Shown in pieces: positions 27,280 through 36,485 of a DNA stretch of 64,000 bases (the first letter of the stretch is position 1; each line of letters begins with the position of its first letter). Location of the stretch: the NCBI GenBank assembly GCA_963759545.1, contig CAVXAB010000014.1:1-64000 (forward strand). The letters are read 5' to 3'. A model generated the notes under the pieces. That model was not told the DNA's origin, searched no databases, and saw nothing but the letters and a program-made list of their open reading frames with translations. The stretch is from Trebonia sp963759545 (GTDB taxonomy: Bacteria; Actinomycetota; Actinomycetes; Streptosporangiales; Streptosporangiaceae). A program made the translations under genes and the position numbers.

Positions 27280-29781
27280 TCACCGCATCCGCTCGCCGGC
27301 AGGATCGAACACGGCGCCCTGGGAGGCGACCGTCACCGGGTACTGCTCACCCATGTACTCCACGAGCAGCGGGGTCCCGACGGCGGACAGCTCGGCCGGC
27401 AGGTAGGCCATGAGCAGGTGCTTGCCGACCGACGGCCCTGACCCCGCCGACGTCACGACCGACGGCCGCCCGTACGCGTCGACGAGGCGCGCACCGTCCA
27501 GGGTGAGGACCGGCTCCCCGCCCAGCATGTACCTGGGCGTACCGTCGGCGGACGCGTGCGAGTCGACGGTCAGCGTGCACAGCACCGCGGCGGGCGTCGC
27601 CACCCGGGCGGCGAGGTACGCCTCCTTGCCGATGAACGGCTCGGCCTTCACCCGCGGCCTGGTCATCCCGGCCTCCACCGGGTCGTACTCGGGCGTGAGC
27701 TCGGCGCCGAAGGCCCGGTACCCCTTCTCGAGCCGCGCCGTCGTCCCGTAGACGCCGATCCCCACGGGCACGAGCCCGTGCGGCCGCCCGGCGTCCCACA
27801 GCAGGTCCCACAGGTGTCCCGTTTGCTCCACCGGCACGTGCAGCTCCCAGCCGAACTCCCCCACGTAGGAGATCCGTGACCCAAGCACGACCGCTCCGCC
27901 AAGCTCAAAAAAACCAGTCATCCCGAACGACAGCGGCGGACTCTGGTCGCCATCCCTGCTCACCGCGGCGAGGATGTCGCCCGAGCGGGGTCCCCAGAGG
28001 CCGATCGTGGCCCACGCCGAGCTGACGTCGGCAAGCCGCGCGTCGTCCGGCAGCCGGTCGCTGATCCACTTGGCGTCCCTGCCGCCGTCCGCCGCGCCGG
28101 TCACCACCCGGAAGTTGCTGTCGCCGAGGCGCATGATCGTGAGGTCGGCGACGAACCTGCCCGCCTCGTTGAGGAACGGCGTGTAGACGGTCCTGCCGAC
28201 CGGCACGTCGAGCTGCGCGACGGCGAGGTGCTGCAGCCCGGCGAGCGCACCGGGGCCGGTGACGTCGAGGATGGTGAACGCGGACAGGTCGACGAGCCCG
28301 GCGCCGTCGCGCATCGCCAGGTGCTCGGCGTTGATCACCGGCGACCACCAGCGCGACTCCCACTCGGCGGGCCGCTCCATGAGCTTGCCCGCGTACTTCT
28401 CGAGCAGCGGCTCGTTGGACGCGTACCAGTGCGGCCGCTCCCAGCGTGCTGTCTCATAGAACACGGCGCCGAGGTCCTTGGCCCGCCCGTAGAGCGGTCC
28501 GGTGCGCAGCGCGCGCAGCGACTCGTACTGCTCGGCGGGGTGCACGATGCCGTACATCTTGTTGAACGACTCGGCGGCGCGGGCGCGGGCGAACCCGGCC
28601 GTCCGCGACGACGGGTAGAACCGGGCGACGTCGGCCTCGTGCACGTCGACGGTCGGCACCTTGCCGGACATCAGCTCGGCCACGGCCCGGCCGCAGCCGG
28701 GGCCTTCCTTGATCCAGCTCGCCGCGGCCGTCCACAGGCCCTTCACCTCGGGGGTCTCGCCGAGCAGCGGGTGCCCGTCCGGCGTCATCGAGATCAGCCC
28801 GTTGATCGCGTACCTGATCCCCGCCTTCTCGTCGCCGAGCAACTCGGGCATGAGCTCAAGTGCGGCGGCGAGCTGCGGGTCGAAGTCGTCGGCGGTGAAC
28901 GGCATCTCGGTCGGTGAGAGCACGGCCTCCTCGTTGGACGGGATCGCCTCAGGCCGCACGATGATCGGCCGGTGCATGTAGGAGCCGACCTCCATGTCGC
29001 CGCCGTGCTGCCGCTCGTACATGCCCTCGTCGACGTCGCGGACGATCGGGTAGGAGATCTCGCCGGTCGTGCCCGCGAACAGGCCGATCGGGCCGACGCT
29101 GATCATCTGGTGCACGATCGGGGTCAGCGCCAGCCGTGCCCCGGCTAGGGCGGCGACCTGCGCAGACCAGACGCCGCAGCAGATCACGACGTGGTCCGTG
29201 GCGATCTCGCCCTTGCTCGTGACGACGCCGGTGACCCGTTCGGCCTCGGTCGTGATGTCAAGGACCTCGGCGCCGGAGACGACCGTAAGCTCGCCGCCGG
29301 CCTGCGCCCGCTCGCGCATCAGCGTCCCGGCCCGCAGGCTGTCGACCACGCCAACCGTGGGGAAGTAGCCGCCGCCAAGGATGACGGACGGGTCGAGGTA
29401 GGGGACCAGCTTCTGCACGCCCTCCGGGGTCAGGTGCTCGGCCGGGATGCCCCAGGCCTTGGCCTTCGTGACGCGGCGCTTCAGCTCCTGCATCCGCTCT
29501 GGCGTGCGGGCGACCTCGATGCCGCCGGACTCGGTGAAGACGCCGAGTTCCTTGTACTGCTCGGTCGAGTCCCTGGTCAGCTCGAACATCAGCCTTGAGT
29601 ACTCGATCGGGAAGACGAAGTTGGACGCGTGGCCCGTGCTGCCGCCCGGGTTCGGCAGCGGGCCCTTATCCACAAGCACGATGTCTTTCCAGCCGAGCAG
29701 GGCCAGATGGTGGACCAGGCTGTTACCTACGATGCCCGCGCCTATCACTACGGCACTGGCTCGGCTCGGCGTGTCAGTCAT
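27280..29781 (-). CDS. FAD-dependent dimethylglycine/sarcosine dehydrogenase-GcvT fusion
   Basis: 833 residues from ATG with first base 29781. The N-terminal FAD domain has VVIGAGIVGNSLVHHL and STGHASN, where the His is at the position of the covalent flavin link in dimethylglycine dehydrogenases. From about residue 430 a folate-binding GcvT domain follows (AGLVDLSAFTILDVTGP, YVGEFGWELHVP, GTTARLEKGYRAFGAEL). The reaction is oxidative N-demethylation of dimethylglycine or sarcosine, with the C1 unit trapped as methylene-THF. Encoded between DUF1638 and etfBA. Substrate choice between dimethylglycine and sarcosine is inferred from the upstream betaine methyltransferase. Confidence 0.88.
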   Translation of the reverse strand: MTDTPSRASAVVIGAGIVGNSLVHHLALLGWKDIVLVDKGPLPNPGGSTGHASNFVFPIEYSRLMFELTRDSTEQYKELGVFTESGGIEVARTPERMQELKRRVTKAKAWGIPAEHLTPEGVQKLVPYLDPSVILGGGYFPTVGVVDSLRAGTLMRERAQAGGELTVVSGAEVLDITTEAERVTGVVTSKGEIATDHVVICCGVWSAQVAALAGARLALTPIVHQMISVGPIGLFAGTTGEISYPIVRDVDEGMYERQHGGDMEVGSYMHRPIIVRPEAIPSNEEAVLSPTEMPFTADDFDPQLAAALELMPELLGDEKAGIRYAINGLISMTPDGHPLLGETPEVKGLWTAAASWIKEGPGCGRAVAELMSGKVPTVDVHEADVARFYPSSRTAGFARARAAESFNKMYGIVHPAEQYESLRALRTGPLYGRAKDLGAVFYETARWERPHWYASNEPLLEKYAGKLMERPAEWESRWWSPVINAEHLAMRDGAGLVDLSAFTILDVTGPGALAGLQHLAVAQLDVPVGRTVYTPFLNEAGRFVADLTIMRLGDSNFRVVTGAADGGRDAKWISDRLPDDARLADVSSAWATIGLWGPRSGDILAAVSRDGDQSPPLSFGMTGFFELGGAVVLGSRISYVGEFGWELHVPVEQTGHLWDLLWDAGRPHGLVPVGIGVYGTTARLEKGYRAFGAELTPEYDPVEAGMTRPRVKAEPFIGKEAYLAARVATPAAVLCTLTVDSHASADGTPRYMLGGEPVLTLDGARLVDAYGRPSVVTSAGSGPSVGKHLLMAYLPAELSAVGTPLLVEYMGEQYPVTVASQGAVFDPAGERMR

Positions 29782-29888
29782 AGGATCGTCTGCCTTTCAT
29801 CCCGGCGCGTTCTTATCGCTCAGACATTGCTCTTTTACGTTGGTCTGCCGGTATCCGGGCTCGTTCTCAGAGCTCAGACATTGCTCTT
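29782..29888 (-). repeat. 54-bp imperfect tandem repeat in the leader of the dehydrogenase gene
   Basis: On the minus strand two units start at 29888 and 29834. Both read AAGAGCAATGTCTGAGC, then a loosely conserved middle with AGAACG.GCC.GGAT, then GGCAGAC. GTCTG near the start of each unit can pair with CAGAC at its end. Each unit also holds a four-codon frame, ATG-TCT-GAG-NNN-stop (stop TGA in unit 1, TAA in unit 2). The second unit abuts the dehydrogenase ATG; the first begins in the DUF1638 stop. Confidence 0.65.
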
Positions 29889-30537
29889 ATCGCGTGGGGT
29901 GGAGAGTCATCGGGGTGGCTCGATCACGCGGGCCAAGGCTGCTTCCAGCCGCCTTGGTGCCTGTGTCGATACGTGTCAGTGGCAGGTTGAACTGGCTGGC
30001 GATCCTGGTGGCTGCCTCTTCTAGCTCAGGCGTTGCTCGCTGAGCTAGCCAGACCAGGCGGGTGTAGTGGCCGAAGTAGTCGCTCCACAGGTCTGGGTGG
30101 CGGTCTAGGCCCAGGGGCTTGATTACTGCTTTGTCGAAGGACTTGATCAGGTAGTCGGTTAGCAGGTAGGTGCCTGGCTCTTCGGCGAAGAGTTGCTCTA
30201 TCTGTGCTTCGCCTGCGTAGAGGTCGTAGCAGTGGAGGCCTGGGAGGCGGCTGACGCCGGCCTCGGTCGCTAGGTTGTCGAGGGCGCCGTAGGTGCCGCA
30301 GTCGGCGTAGGCGATTACCGCTCTTGCGCCAGATTCCTGGGCCGCCGCGATGGCTCGCTTCGCATCGCCCGTGATCCGTTGCGGGCGGTTGTGGAGGGCG
30401 GCCGGCAGCGGGCGAACCGTGACCCGCCAGCCGCGGCGGGAGGCGATCTCGCGGATGTGGCCTGCCAGGGCGCCGCAGGCGACGATCTCAATGGGTTCCC
30501 GCTGGGCGGAACTCCGAGACAGTGGACGTTTGGGCAC
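29887..30537 (-). CDS. DUF1638 protein of the corrinoid methyltransferase island
   Basis: The start is uncertain. The longest frame begins at 30645 but would overlap the 3' end of the RamA-like gene (restored stop at 30584), so a later start is needed: GTG with first base 30537, inside the palindrome, or the non-canonical ATT at 30492 preceded by GCGGGAA. The conserved body has IEIVACGALAGHI, AYADCGTYGALDNLA, LPGLHCYDLYAGE and LTDYLIKSFDKAVI. DUF1638 proteins occur beside MttB-type methyltransferase genes; conserved Cys and His suggest metal or cofactor binding, but the function is not known. Confidence 0.75.
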   Translation of the reverse strand: MPKRPLSRSSAQREPIEIVACGALAGHIREIASRRGWRVTVRPLPAALHNRPQRITGDAKRAIAAAQESGARAVIAYADCGTYGALDNLATEAGVSRLPGLHCYDLYAGEAQIEQLFAEEPGTYLLTDYLIKSFDKAVIKPLGLDRHPDLWSDYFGHYTRLVWLAQRATPELEEAATRIASQFNLPLTRIDTGTKAAGSSLGPRDRATPMTLHPTR

Positions 30538-30565
30538 ACCGGGGTGTGCCCAAACGTCCACTGTC
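30518..30565. repeat. Perfect palindrome, 23-bp arms, between RamA-like and DUF1638 genes
   Basis: Left arm GACAGTGGACGTTTGGG plus CACACC (30518-30540), two-base centre GG, and exact reverse complement to 30565. It lies in the gap after the restored RamA stop and spans a candidate DUF1638 start codon. As RNA it would form a very stable hairpin that could hide the start or attenuate transcription. It lacks a T-run, so it is not a classical terminator. Confidence 0.85.
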
Positions 30566-30583
30566 CCCTGCTCGGGTGGCGGG

Positions 30584-32417
30584 CTAGAAGCCGAGTTGGT
30601 CGATGAAGCGGTCGTTGAAGTCTTGGCGGTCGCTGAGTTCGACATATTTCACCTCCTCGAGGAGGGCCAGGGCGGCGGCGCGGTCACGCATGGAGAGGAG
30701 GGCCATCTTCGCGCCCTCGCCTGCCACGTTGCCCGCGGCGATGATGCGGCGGGTGCCGACGTCGGGGACCAGGCCGATGCGGATGGCGGACTTGGCGCTG
30801 AGGTAGGAGCCGAAGCTGCCCGCGAGGAGTACCTGCTTGATGTCCGCCGTCTCCAGGCCGGCTTCTTCCAGCAGGATGCGCCAGCCGGTGGCGATCGCGG
30901 CCTTGGCGAACTGGAGCTCGCGGACGTCGCGCTGGGAGAGGTAGACGCTGGTGGCCGGGTCCCGTGGTCAGGATCTCCGTTCGCGGACCAGTGCAGGACG
31001 AAGACGCGTTCCTTGCCGATCATGGTGAGGCGGTCCGCCAGCGGCCGTGCACCCGTCGGAGGTTCCTCCTGGCAAACCGGCCGGACTCGTCGATGAGGCC
31101 GGCCTCCGCGAGGGCGGCGACCGCATCCACGAGGCCGGAGCCGCACAGGCCGGCTGGGGTCGTGTCGCCGATGACGGTCAGCTTCAGGTCTCCGTCTTCG
31201 GTGACCGCGACCGCCTCGATGGCACCGTCGGCGGCGCGCATGCCGCAGCGGATCGACGCGCCCTCGAAGGCAGGGCCGGCCGGGGCGGCGGTCGCTAGCA
31301 GCCAGTCGCGGCCGCCGAGGACGATCTCGCAGTTCGTGCCGATGTCGATGAACAGCCGGATGCGGGGGTCGCGGTCCATGCCGCTGGCCAGCAGGCCGGC
31401 GGTGATGTCGCCGCCGACGTAGGCGCCGAACGCGGGGAAGACGACGGCGCGGGCCTGCGGGTGGGCGGGGACCCCCAAGTCGCTTGCGCGGACCTCGGGC
31501 AGCAGGCGGGCGGACATGATGAACGGTGCGACGCCGAGTGGCTCGGGGTCGATGCCGAGGACCAGGTGGACCATGGTGGCGTTGCCTGCCAGGGCGACCT
31601 CGTACACCTCTTCCCGCGGCACGTCCCCTGCTTCGCAAACCGCTGTGCCGAGCTCGGCCAGGGTCTCCTGGGCGAGTTGCCGAAGCTTGTCGCGGGCGGC
31701 GGGATCGAGCATGGTCGCGGAGATCCTGGCGATCACGTCGGCACCGAACGGCTGCTGCTTGTTCAGCATCGACTCGACGGCGACCGGGGTGCCGGTGGTC
31801 AGGTCGAGCAGGGTGGCGACCACGGTCGTCGTGCCGAGGTCGAAGGCCAGGCCGAACGCGCGGTCCGTGGTGTCGCCCGGCTCGACCGCGATCAGCGTCT
31901 CATCGGCGACGACGGCGGTGACCTTGAAGTCCGACTGGCGGAGCGTGCTGCCGAGGGTCCGCAGGACAGCCAGGTCGGCGACCGGGTTGAGGTCGGTCAG
32001 CGCGCCAAGGACCCGTTCGAGGTCGGTCACCTGGTCGGCGAGCGACGGCTCGGCGAGTTCCAGGTAACGCTTGCGGACGGCGGGACGCAGGATGACCTGA
32101 CGGCCCACGCCGACCGTCGCGGCCTTGGGCCGGGTGGTCAGCGGCGGCACCTCGACGTCGGCGTCGCTGTCGGCCAGGGTGCGGCAGGCGAGGCGCCAGC
32201 CGTCCTTGATCTCCTGCGCGGAGTACGCGCGCAGGTCGAGGCTGGTCGGCAGCGGCGGGTCCGCCTTGAACCGGACGCGGCATTTCTTGCAGGTGCCGTG
32301 GCCGCCGCAGGTGGAGTCGATCGCGATGCCGTTCCAGCTTGCCGCGTCGAAGAGGGTCACCCCCCGCGGCACCCGCACCGGGCGGTCGTTGAACCGAAGG
32401 TCGACCCGCTGGCTCAC
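30584..32417 (-). CDS. RamA-like reductive activator of corrinoid protein (ASKHA ATPase with 2Fe-2S domain; two frameshifts)
   Basis: GTG with first base 32417 overlaps the restored stop of the methyltransferase gene (GTGA). The N-terminal ferredoxin domain has Cys37, Cys43, Cys46 and Cys78 (CX5CX2CX31C). The DUF4445/ASKHA part shows AFDLGTTTVVATLLDL, ALAGNATMVHLVLGIDPEPLG, FPAFGAYVGGD, FIDIGTNCEIVLG and CGSGLVDAVAALAEAG. Two bases appear lost, near 31065 and near 30960; after these the frame continues as ISQRDVRELQFAKAA-like sequence to RFIDQLGF and TAG 30584-30586. It would reduce inactive Co(II) corrinoid to Co(I) with ATP. Confidence 0.85.
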
Positions 32418-33357
32418 GAAAGTGTGTCCGATATAATCGGTTTTCCATCGGACACACCTCGGGGGGTACGGGGGGGGTCGTCCCCCCGGGAGACAACTGC
32501 GGCTCGGCCGCCTTCGCGGCGCGGAACGCCGCGATCCAGGCGGCGCCCCAGTCGTCACGGCCGAGCAGCAGGTCGGCGGCCCGCGCCGCCGTCACGACCT
32601 GCGGGGTCCTGGTGTCCATGATCGCGCTGGTCAGGCCCTGCGCGGCGGCGAGCGGCAGGAACGCCGCGGTCAGCGCGTGCCGGTCCGGCATGCCAAAGGA
32701 CAGGTTGGACGCGCCGAGCGTGGTGTTGACGCCGAACTCGTCCCTGACGAGCGCGAGCGTCTCCAGGGTCCGCATGGTGTTGCCGGTGTCCGCGCCAACG
32801 GGCATCGCGAGCGGATCGATGACGATGTCCTCGATCGGGATCAGGTAGTCGTCCGTCGCGGTGCGGATGAGCTTCCTGGCGAGCACCAGGCGGTCTTCCG
32901 GTGCGTCGGGGATCTGCTCCTCGTCGTTGGGCAGGCCGATGACGGCCGCCCCGTACCGCTTTACCAGCGGGAGGATCGTGTGCAGCCGCTCGTCCTCCGC
33001 GGTCACCGAGTTGACAAGCGCCTTGCCCTGGTAGGCCGCCAGGCCGGCCTCGAGGACCTCGGGGATCGAGGAGTCGATCACCAGCGGCAGGTCGGTGAGG
33101 CGCTGGATGAGCGTGACCGCCCGCACCATGAGCTCGGCCTCGTCGGCGAGGGGTGCGCCCATGTTGACGTCGAGGAGCAGCGCGCCGCCCGCGACCTGCT
33201 GCGCGACGTCGATCTCGATACGGGACAGGTCGCCGTCGCGGAGCTGCCGCTGGAACTTCGGCCGGCCCGTCGGGTTGATCCGCTCCCCGATGATCGCGAA
33301 CGGCTGATCATGGCCGATCGTAACGGTCCTGGTCGCCGAAGAGACGATCGTGTGCAC
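32414..33357 (-). CDS. Methyl-corrinoid:tetrahydrofolate methyltransferase (pterin-binding, MtgA/AcsE-like; one frameshift)
   Basis: About 314 residues from GTG with first base 33357, preceded by GACGAGG. The pterin-binding TIM barrel shows IGERINPTGRPKF, LLLDVNMGAPLADE, LPLVIDSSIPEVLEAGL, VNSVTAEDERL, IDPLAMPVGADTG and LGASNLSFGMPDR. It takes the methyl group from the methylated corrinoid protein to THF. The frame as given runs into the RamA gene; adding one C in the eight-C run near 32477 yields a stop at 32414-32416 overlapping the RamA GTG. The restored end is inference. Confidence 0.86.
32422..32457. repeat. 11-bp inverted repeat at the methyltransferase/RamA junction
   Basis: GTGTGTCCGAT (32422-32432) and ATCGGACACAC (32447-32457) flank a 14-base AT-rich spacer holding TATAAT on the plus strand. 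If the methyltransferase frame is restored, this lies within its last codons, just ahead of the RamA start. It may be an operator, an internal RNA hairpin, or part of a processing site. Confidence 0.5.
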
Positions 33358-33412
33358 TTGCCTCGTCCGCTCCTGTCTCGTCCGCTGCCGGTCTGGTGTC
33401 GGGTGTTGTCGT

Positions 33413-34083
<671 letters not shown>

Positions 34084-34087
<4 letters not shown>

Positions 34088-34860
34088 GGGATGCTCGCCT
34101 TCCTCAAGGCCCGTGGCCGGTGGCCGAGTGCGCCCGACAGGCCGACCGCCTCGTCCACGCAACTGCGGGCCGCGTTTGCCGCCGCCTCCCGCGTCATGCG
34201 CGTGGTGGGCGCCGAGACGGACAGGGCCGCCACCACGGTGCCGTCATAGCGGAAGACCGGGGCCGCGAACGCGATGAGCCCGCGCTCTAGCTCCTCGTCG
34301 GTGACCGCGTAGCCACGGGCGCGGACCGCGGCGAGCTCGGCGCGCAGCGCCGCCTCGCTGGTGATGGTCTTGTCCGTGCACCGCGCAAGGTCGCCGCTCG
34401 GCAGCTTGGCCGCGCCGTAGGCGAGCAGCACCTTGCCGATGCCTGAGGCGTGCAGCGGTACCGGCCGCCCGATCCAGTTGGTGCCGCCGATCAGGTACGT
34501 GCAGTCGACCTGGGCGATCTGCTCGACGGTGCTCCCCGCGGCCACGCCCAGGTTGACCGTCTCCCCGGTGGCCTTGCCCAGCCGGTCGAGGAAGGGCTGC
34601 GCGACCGCGACCAGGGACGTGTCGGCGCCGCCCCGCCAGGCGAAGCTGACGAACATCTCGCCGGGCAGGAACCGGCCATGGTCATCGCGGCGGACCAGGT
34701 GGTTGCGCTCGAGCGCGAGCAGCAGCCGCGACGTGGTGGACTTCGCGAGCCCGGTGACCTCTGCGAGCTCGGTGAATGAGACCGGATCGGCGGCGTGCAC
34801 GACCTCCGAGAGCAGGCGCGCGGCCCGGTCCACGGCCTGAGTGCCGTTGGGGTGGCTCAT
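34084..34860 (-). CDS. IclR-family transcriptional regulator of the methyltransferase island
   Basis: 258 residues from ATG with first base 34860. N-terminal winged helix (about 8-65: VDRAARLLSEV, TELAEVTGLAKSTTSRLLLAL), then the IclR effector domain with VNLGVAAGSTVEQIAQVD, LHASGIGKVLLAYG and the closing LSGALGH region. It is the first gene of the leftward operon and is divergent from the MttB gene, so it likely controls both directions in response to a betaine or its product. A 15-bp palindrome lies in the shared promoter. Confidence 0.9.
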
Positions 34861-34894
34861 CGGTGCTTTCTACCCGTCCGTCCTCAACGCCCTA

Positions 34895-34909
34895 TTCCAC
34901 TTTATGGAA
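34895..34909. promoter_or_regulatory. Candidate IclR operator between iclR and mttB genes
   Basis: TTCCA-CTTTA-TGGAA is a 15-bp interrupted palindrome located 34 bases upstream of the IclR ATG and 35 bases upstream of the MttB ATG. IclR-family sites are often short palindromes of this length. The assignment is by position and symmetry only. Confidence 0.5.
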
Positions 34910-34944
34910 CCAAGTTCTACGATGTGGACGTGTTTGTCAATAGA

Positions 34945-36390
34945 ATGCCGCGCTACGAGGTCCTTTCCCAGGATGCGCTCGCAGTTCTCGACAAGGGCTG
35001 GCGACGCATCGTCTCCGAGGTCGGCGTGCAGTTCGCCAAGCCCGAGGCGGTCGCCCTCTTCGCCAAGGCCGGGCAGCGGGTGGACGGCGAGGTCGTCTAC
35101 CTGGACCCCGAGTTCGTGCTTGAGCAGATCGCCAAGGTGCCGCGGGAATTCGACCTGCAGGCACGCAACCCGGCCAACACCGTGCACATCGGCGGCGACC
35201 ACATGGTGTTCGGCGCGGTCTACGGGTCGCCGTTCGTCCGCCAGGGAAACGTCAGGCGCGACGCGACGCTCGCGGATTTCCACAACCTGTGCAAGCTCTC
35301 GCAGGCCTTCCCGCAACTCGACACGGCGGGCGGGGTGATCTGCGAGCCGAACGACGCGCCGCTCGACTCGAGGCACCTGGACATGGTGCACGCCCTCGCG
35401 ACGCTGACCGACAAGATCTACATGGGCAACGTGGTCTCGGGGGAAAACGCCGCCGACACCATCGCGATGACCGAGATCCTGTTCGGCGGCGGGGCGGGCC
35501 GGGAGGCGGGCCGCGCGTCGATCGAGCGGACCCCCGCGGTGGTCTCGCTCATCAACTGCAACTCCCCGCTGCGCTGGGACGACCGGATGCTCGACGCGCA
35601 GTTCGAGTACTGCGCCGCCAACCAGCCCGTGGTGCTTACCCCGTTCCTGCTGATGGGCGCGATGTCCCCGGTGACGATTCCCGCGGCACTCGTACAGCAG
35701 CTCGCCGAGGCCTTCGCGGGGATCGCGCTCGCCCAGCTGATCAGGCCCGGCTGCCCGGTGATCTTCGGGTCGTTCCTCTCCAACATCGACATGCAGTCCG
35801 GGTCGCCGTCCTTCGGCACCCCCGAGTCGGCCATCGGACTGCTCTGCACCGGGCAACTCGCCCGCCACTACGGGCTGCCGTTCCGCACCGGCGGCGGGCT
35901 CAACTCCGCGCAGACCGCGGACGCGCAGGCCGCCTACGAGGCGCTGATGACCCTGCTGCCCACGTTCCTCGCCGGCACGAACTTCGTCATGCACGCCGCC
36001 GGCTGGCTTGAGGGCGGCCTGGTCAGCTGCTACGAGAAGTTCATCATCGACATCGAGCTGCTGCGCGAGCTCCAGGTGGAGTTCACCCCGCTGGAGATCA
36101 CCGAGGAGTCGCTCGCGTTCGGAGCGCACGTCGAGGTCGGCCACGGCGGGCACTTCCTTGGCGCGGCCCACACGATGGAACGGTTCAGGACCTGCTTCTA
36201 CCGGCCGCTGCTGTCGTCCACCGCGAACTTCGAGCGGTGGCAGCGGTACGGGGGGAAGGACGCCACCGAGCGGGCAGGCGAGATCTGGCGGGCTACCCTC
36301 GACAGTTACCAGCCGCCGCCGCTCGATGACGCGATCCGCGCGGAGCTTGACGACTACGTCTCGCGGCGCAGGATAGAGCTTGGCGACTGA
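34945..36390 (+). CDS. MttB-family methyltransferase without pyrrolysine (glycine betaine:corrinoid methyltransferase-like)
   Basis: 481 residues from ATG 34945; the protein then starts MPRYEVLSQDALAVLDKGW as in the COG5598 family. No in-frame TAG interrupts it, so it is the non-Pyl class whose studied members demethylate glycine betaine (MtgB), proline betaine (MtpB) or carnitine (MtcB). Visible family segments include DTAGGVICEPNDAP, GRASIERTPAVVSLINCNSPLRWD, PVIFGSFLSNIDMQSGSPSF and RTGGGLNSAQTADAQAAYE. Glycine betaine is the favoured substrate because a dimethylglycine dehydrogenase is in the same island. No strong ribosome site precedes the ATG; GTG 34924 and 34930 are alternatives. Confidence 0.88.
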   Translation: MPRYEVLSQDALAVLDKGWRRIVSEVGVQFAKPEAVALFAKAGQRVDGEVVYLDPEFVLEQIAKVPREFDLQARNPANTVHIGGDHMVFGAVYGSPFVRQGNVRRDATLADFHNLCKLSQAFPQLDTAGGVICEPNDAPLDSRHLDMVHALATLTDKIYMGNVVSGENAADTIAMTEILFGGGAGREAGRASIERTPAVVSLINCNSPLRWDDRMLDAQFEYCAANQPVVLTPFLLMGAMSPVTIPAALVQQLAEAFAGIALAQLIRPGCPVIFGSFLSNIDMQSGSPSFGTPESAIGLLCTGQLARHYGLPFRTGGGLNSAQTADAQAAYEALMTLLPTFLAGTNFVMHAAGWLEGGLVSCYEKFIIDIELLRELQVEFTPLEITEESLAFGAHVEVGHGGHFLGAAHTMERFRTCFYRPLLSSTANFERWQRYGGKDATERAGEIWRATLDSYQPPPLDDAIRAELDDYVSRRRIELGD

Positions 36391-36404
36391 TCAAACGCAA
36401 CCTC

Positions 36405-36438
36405 TTTGTGCCATACCACAAACGGGTTTCATGAACCC
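36405..36438. promoter_or_regulatory. Two adjacent palindromes before purU
   Basis: TTTGTG-CCATAC-CACAAA (36405-36422) is followed one base later by GGGTT-TCATG-AACCC (36424-36438). Both lie in the 95-base gap between the MttB stop and purU. Either could be an operator or a weak terminator; there is no T-run after the second stem except CTTTGTATT. Confidence 0.4.
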
Positions 36439-36485
36439 TTTGTATTACTAAATCCATGCTCAGCGCCCGATGTATCGTGGGTGAT

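Noticed and set aside
29782..29888. Tandem glycine riboswitch before the dehydrogenase gene
   Set aside because: The two repeat units lack the conserved glycine-aptamer core sequences and are too short; only a generic tandem leader can be claimed.
24735..30000. Long plus-strand open frames opposite etfA, etfB, the dehydrogenase and cyclotransferase genes
   Set aside because: They mirror the codon bias of the minus-strand genes, which have clear domains; these are antisense shadows.
30538..30645. Long N-terminal extension of DUF1638 starting at 30645
   Set aside because: It overlaps the restored 3' end of the RamA-like gene in another frame and is Ser/Thr-rich without similarity to the family.
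34945..36390. Pyrrolysine-dependent trimethylamine methyltransferase
   Set aside because: The frame is fully open without an internal TAG, and no pyl genes are in the window; it belongs to the non-Pyl MttB class.
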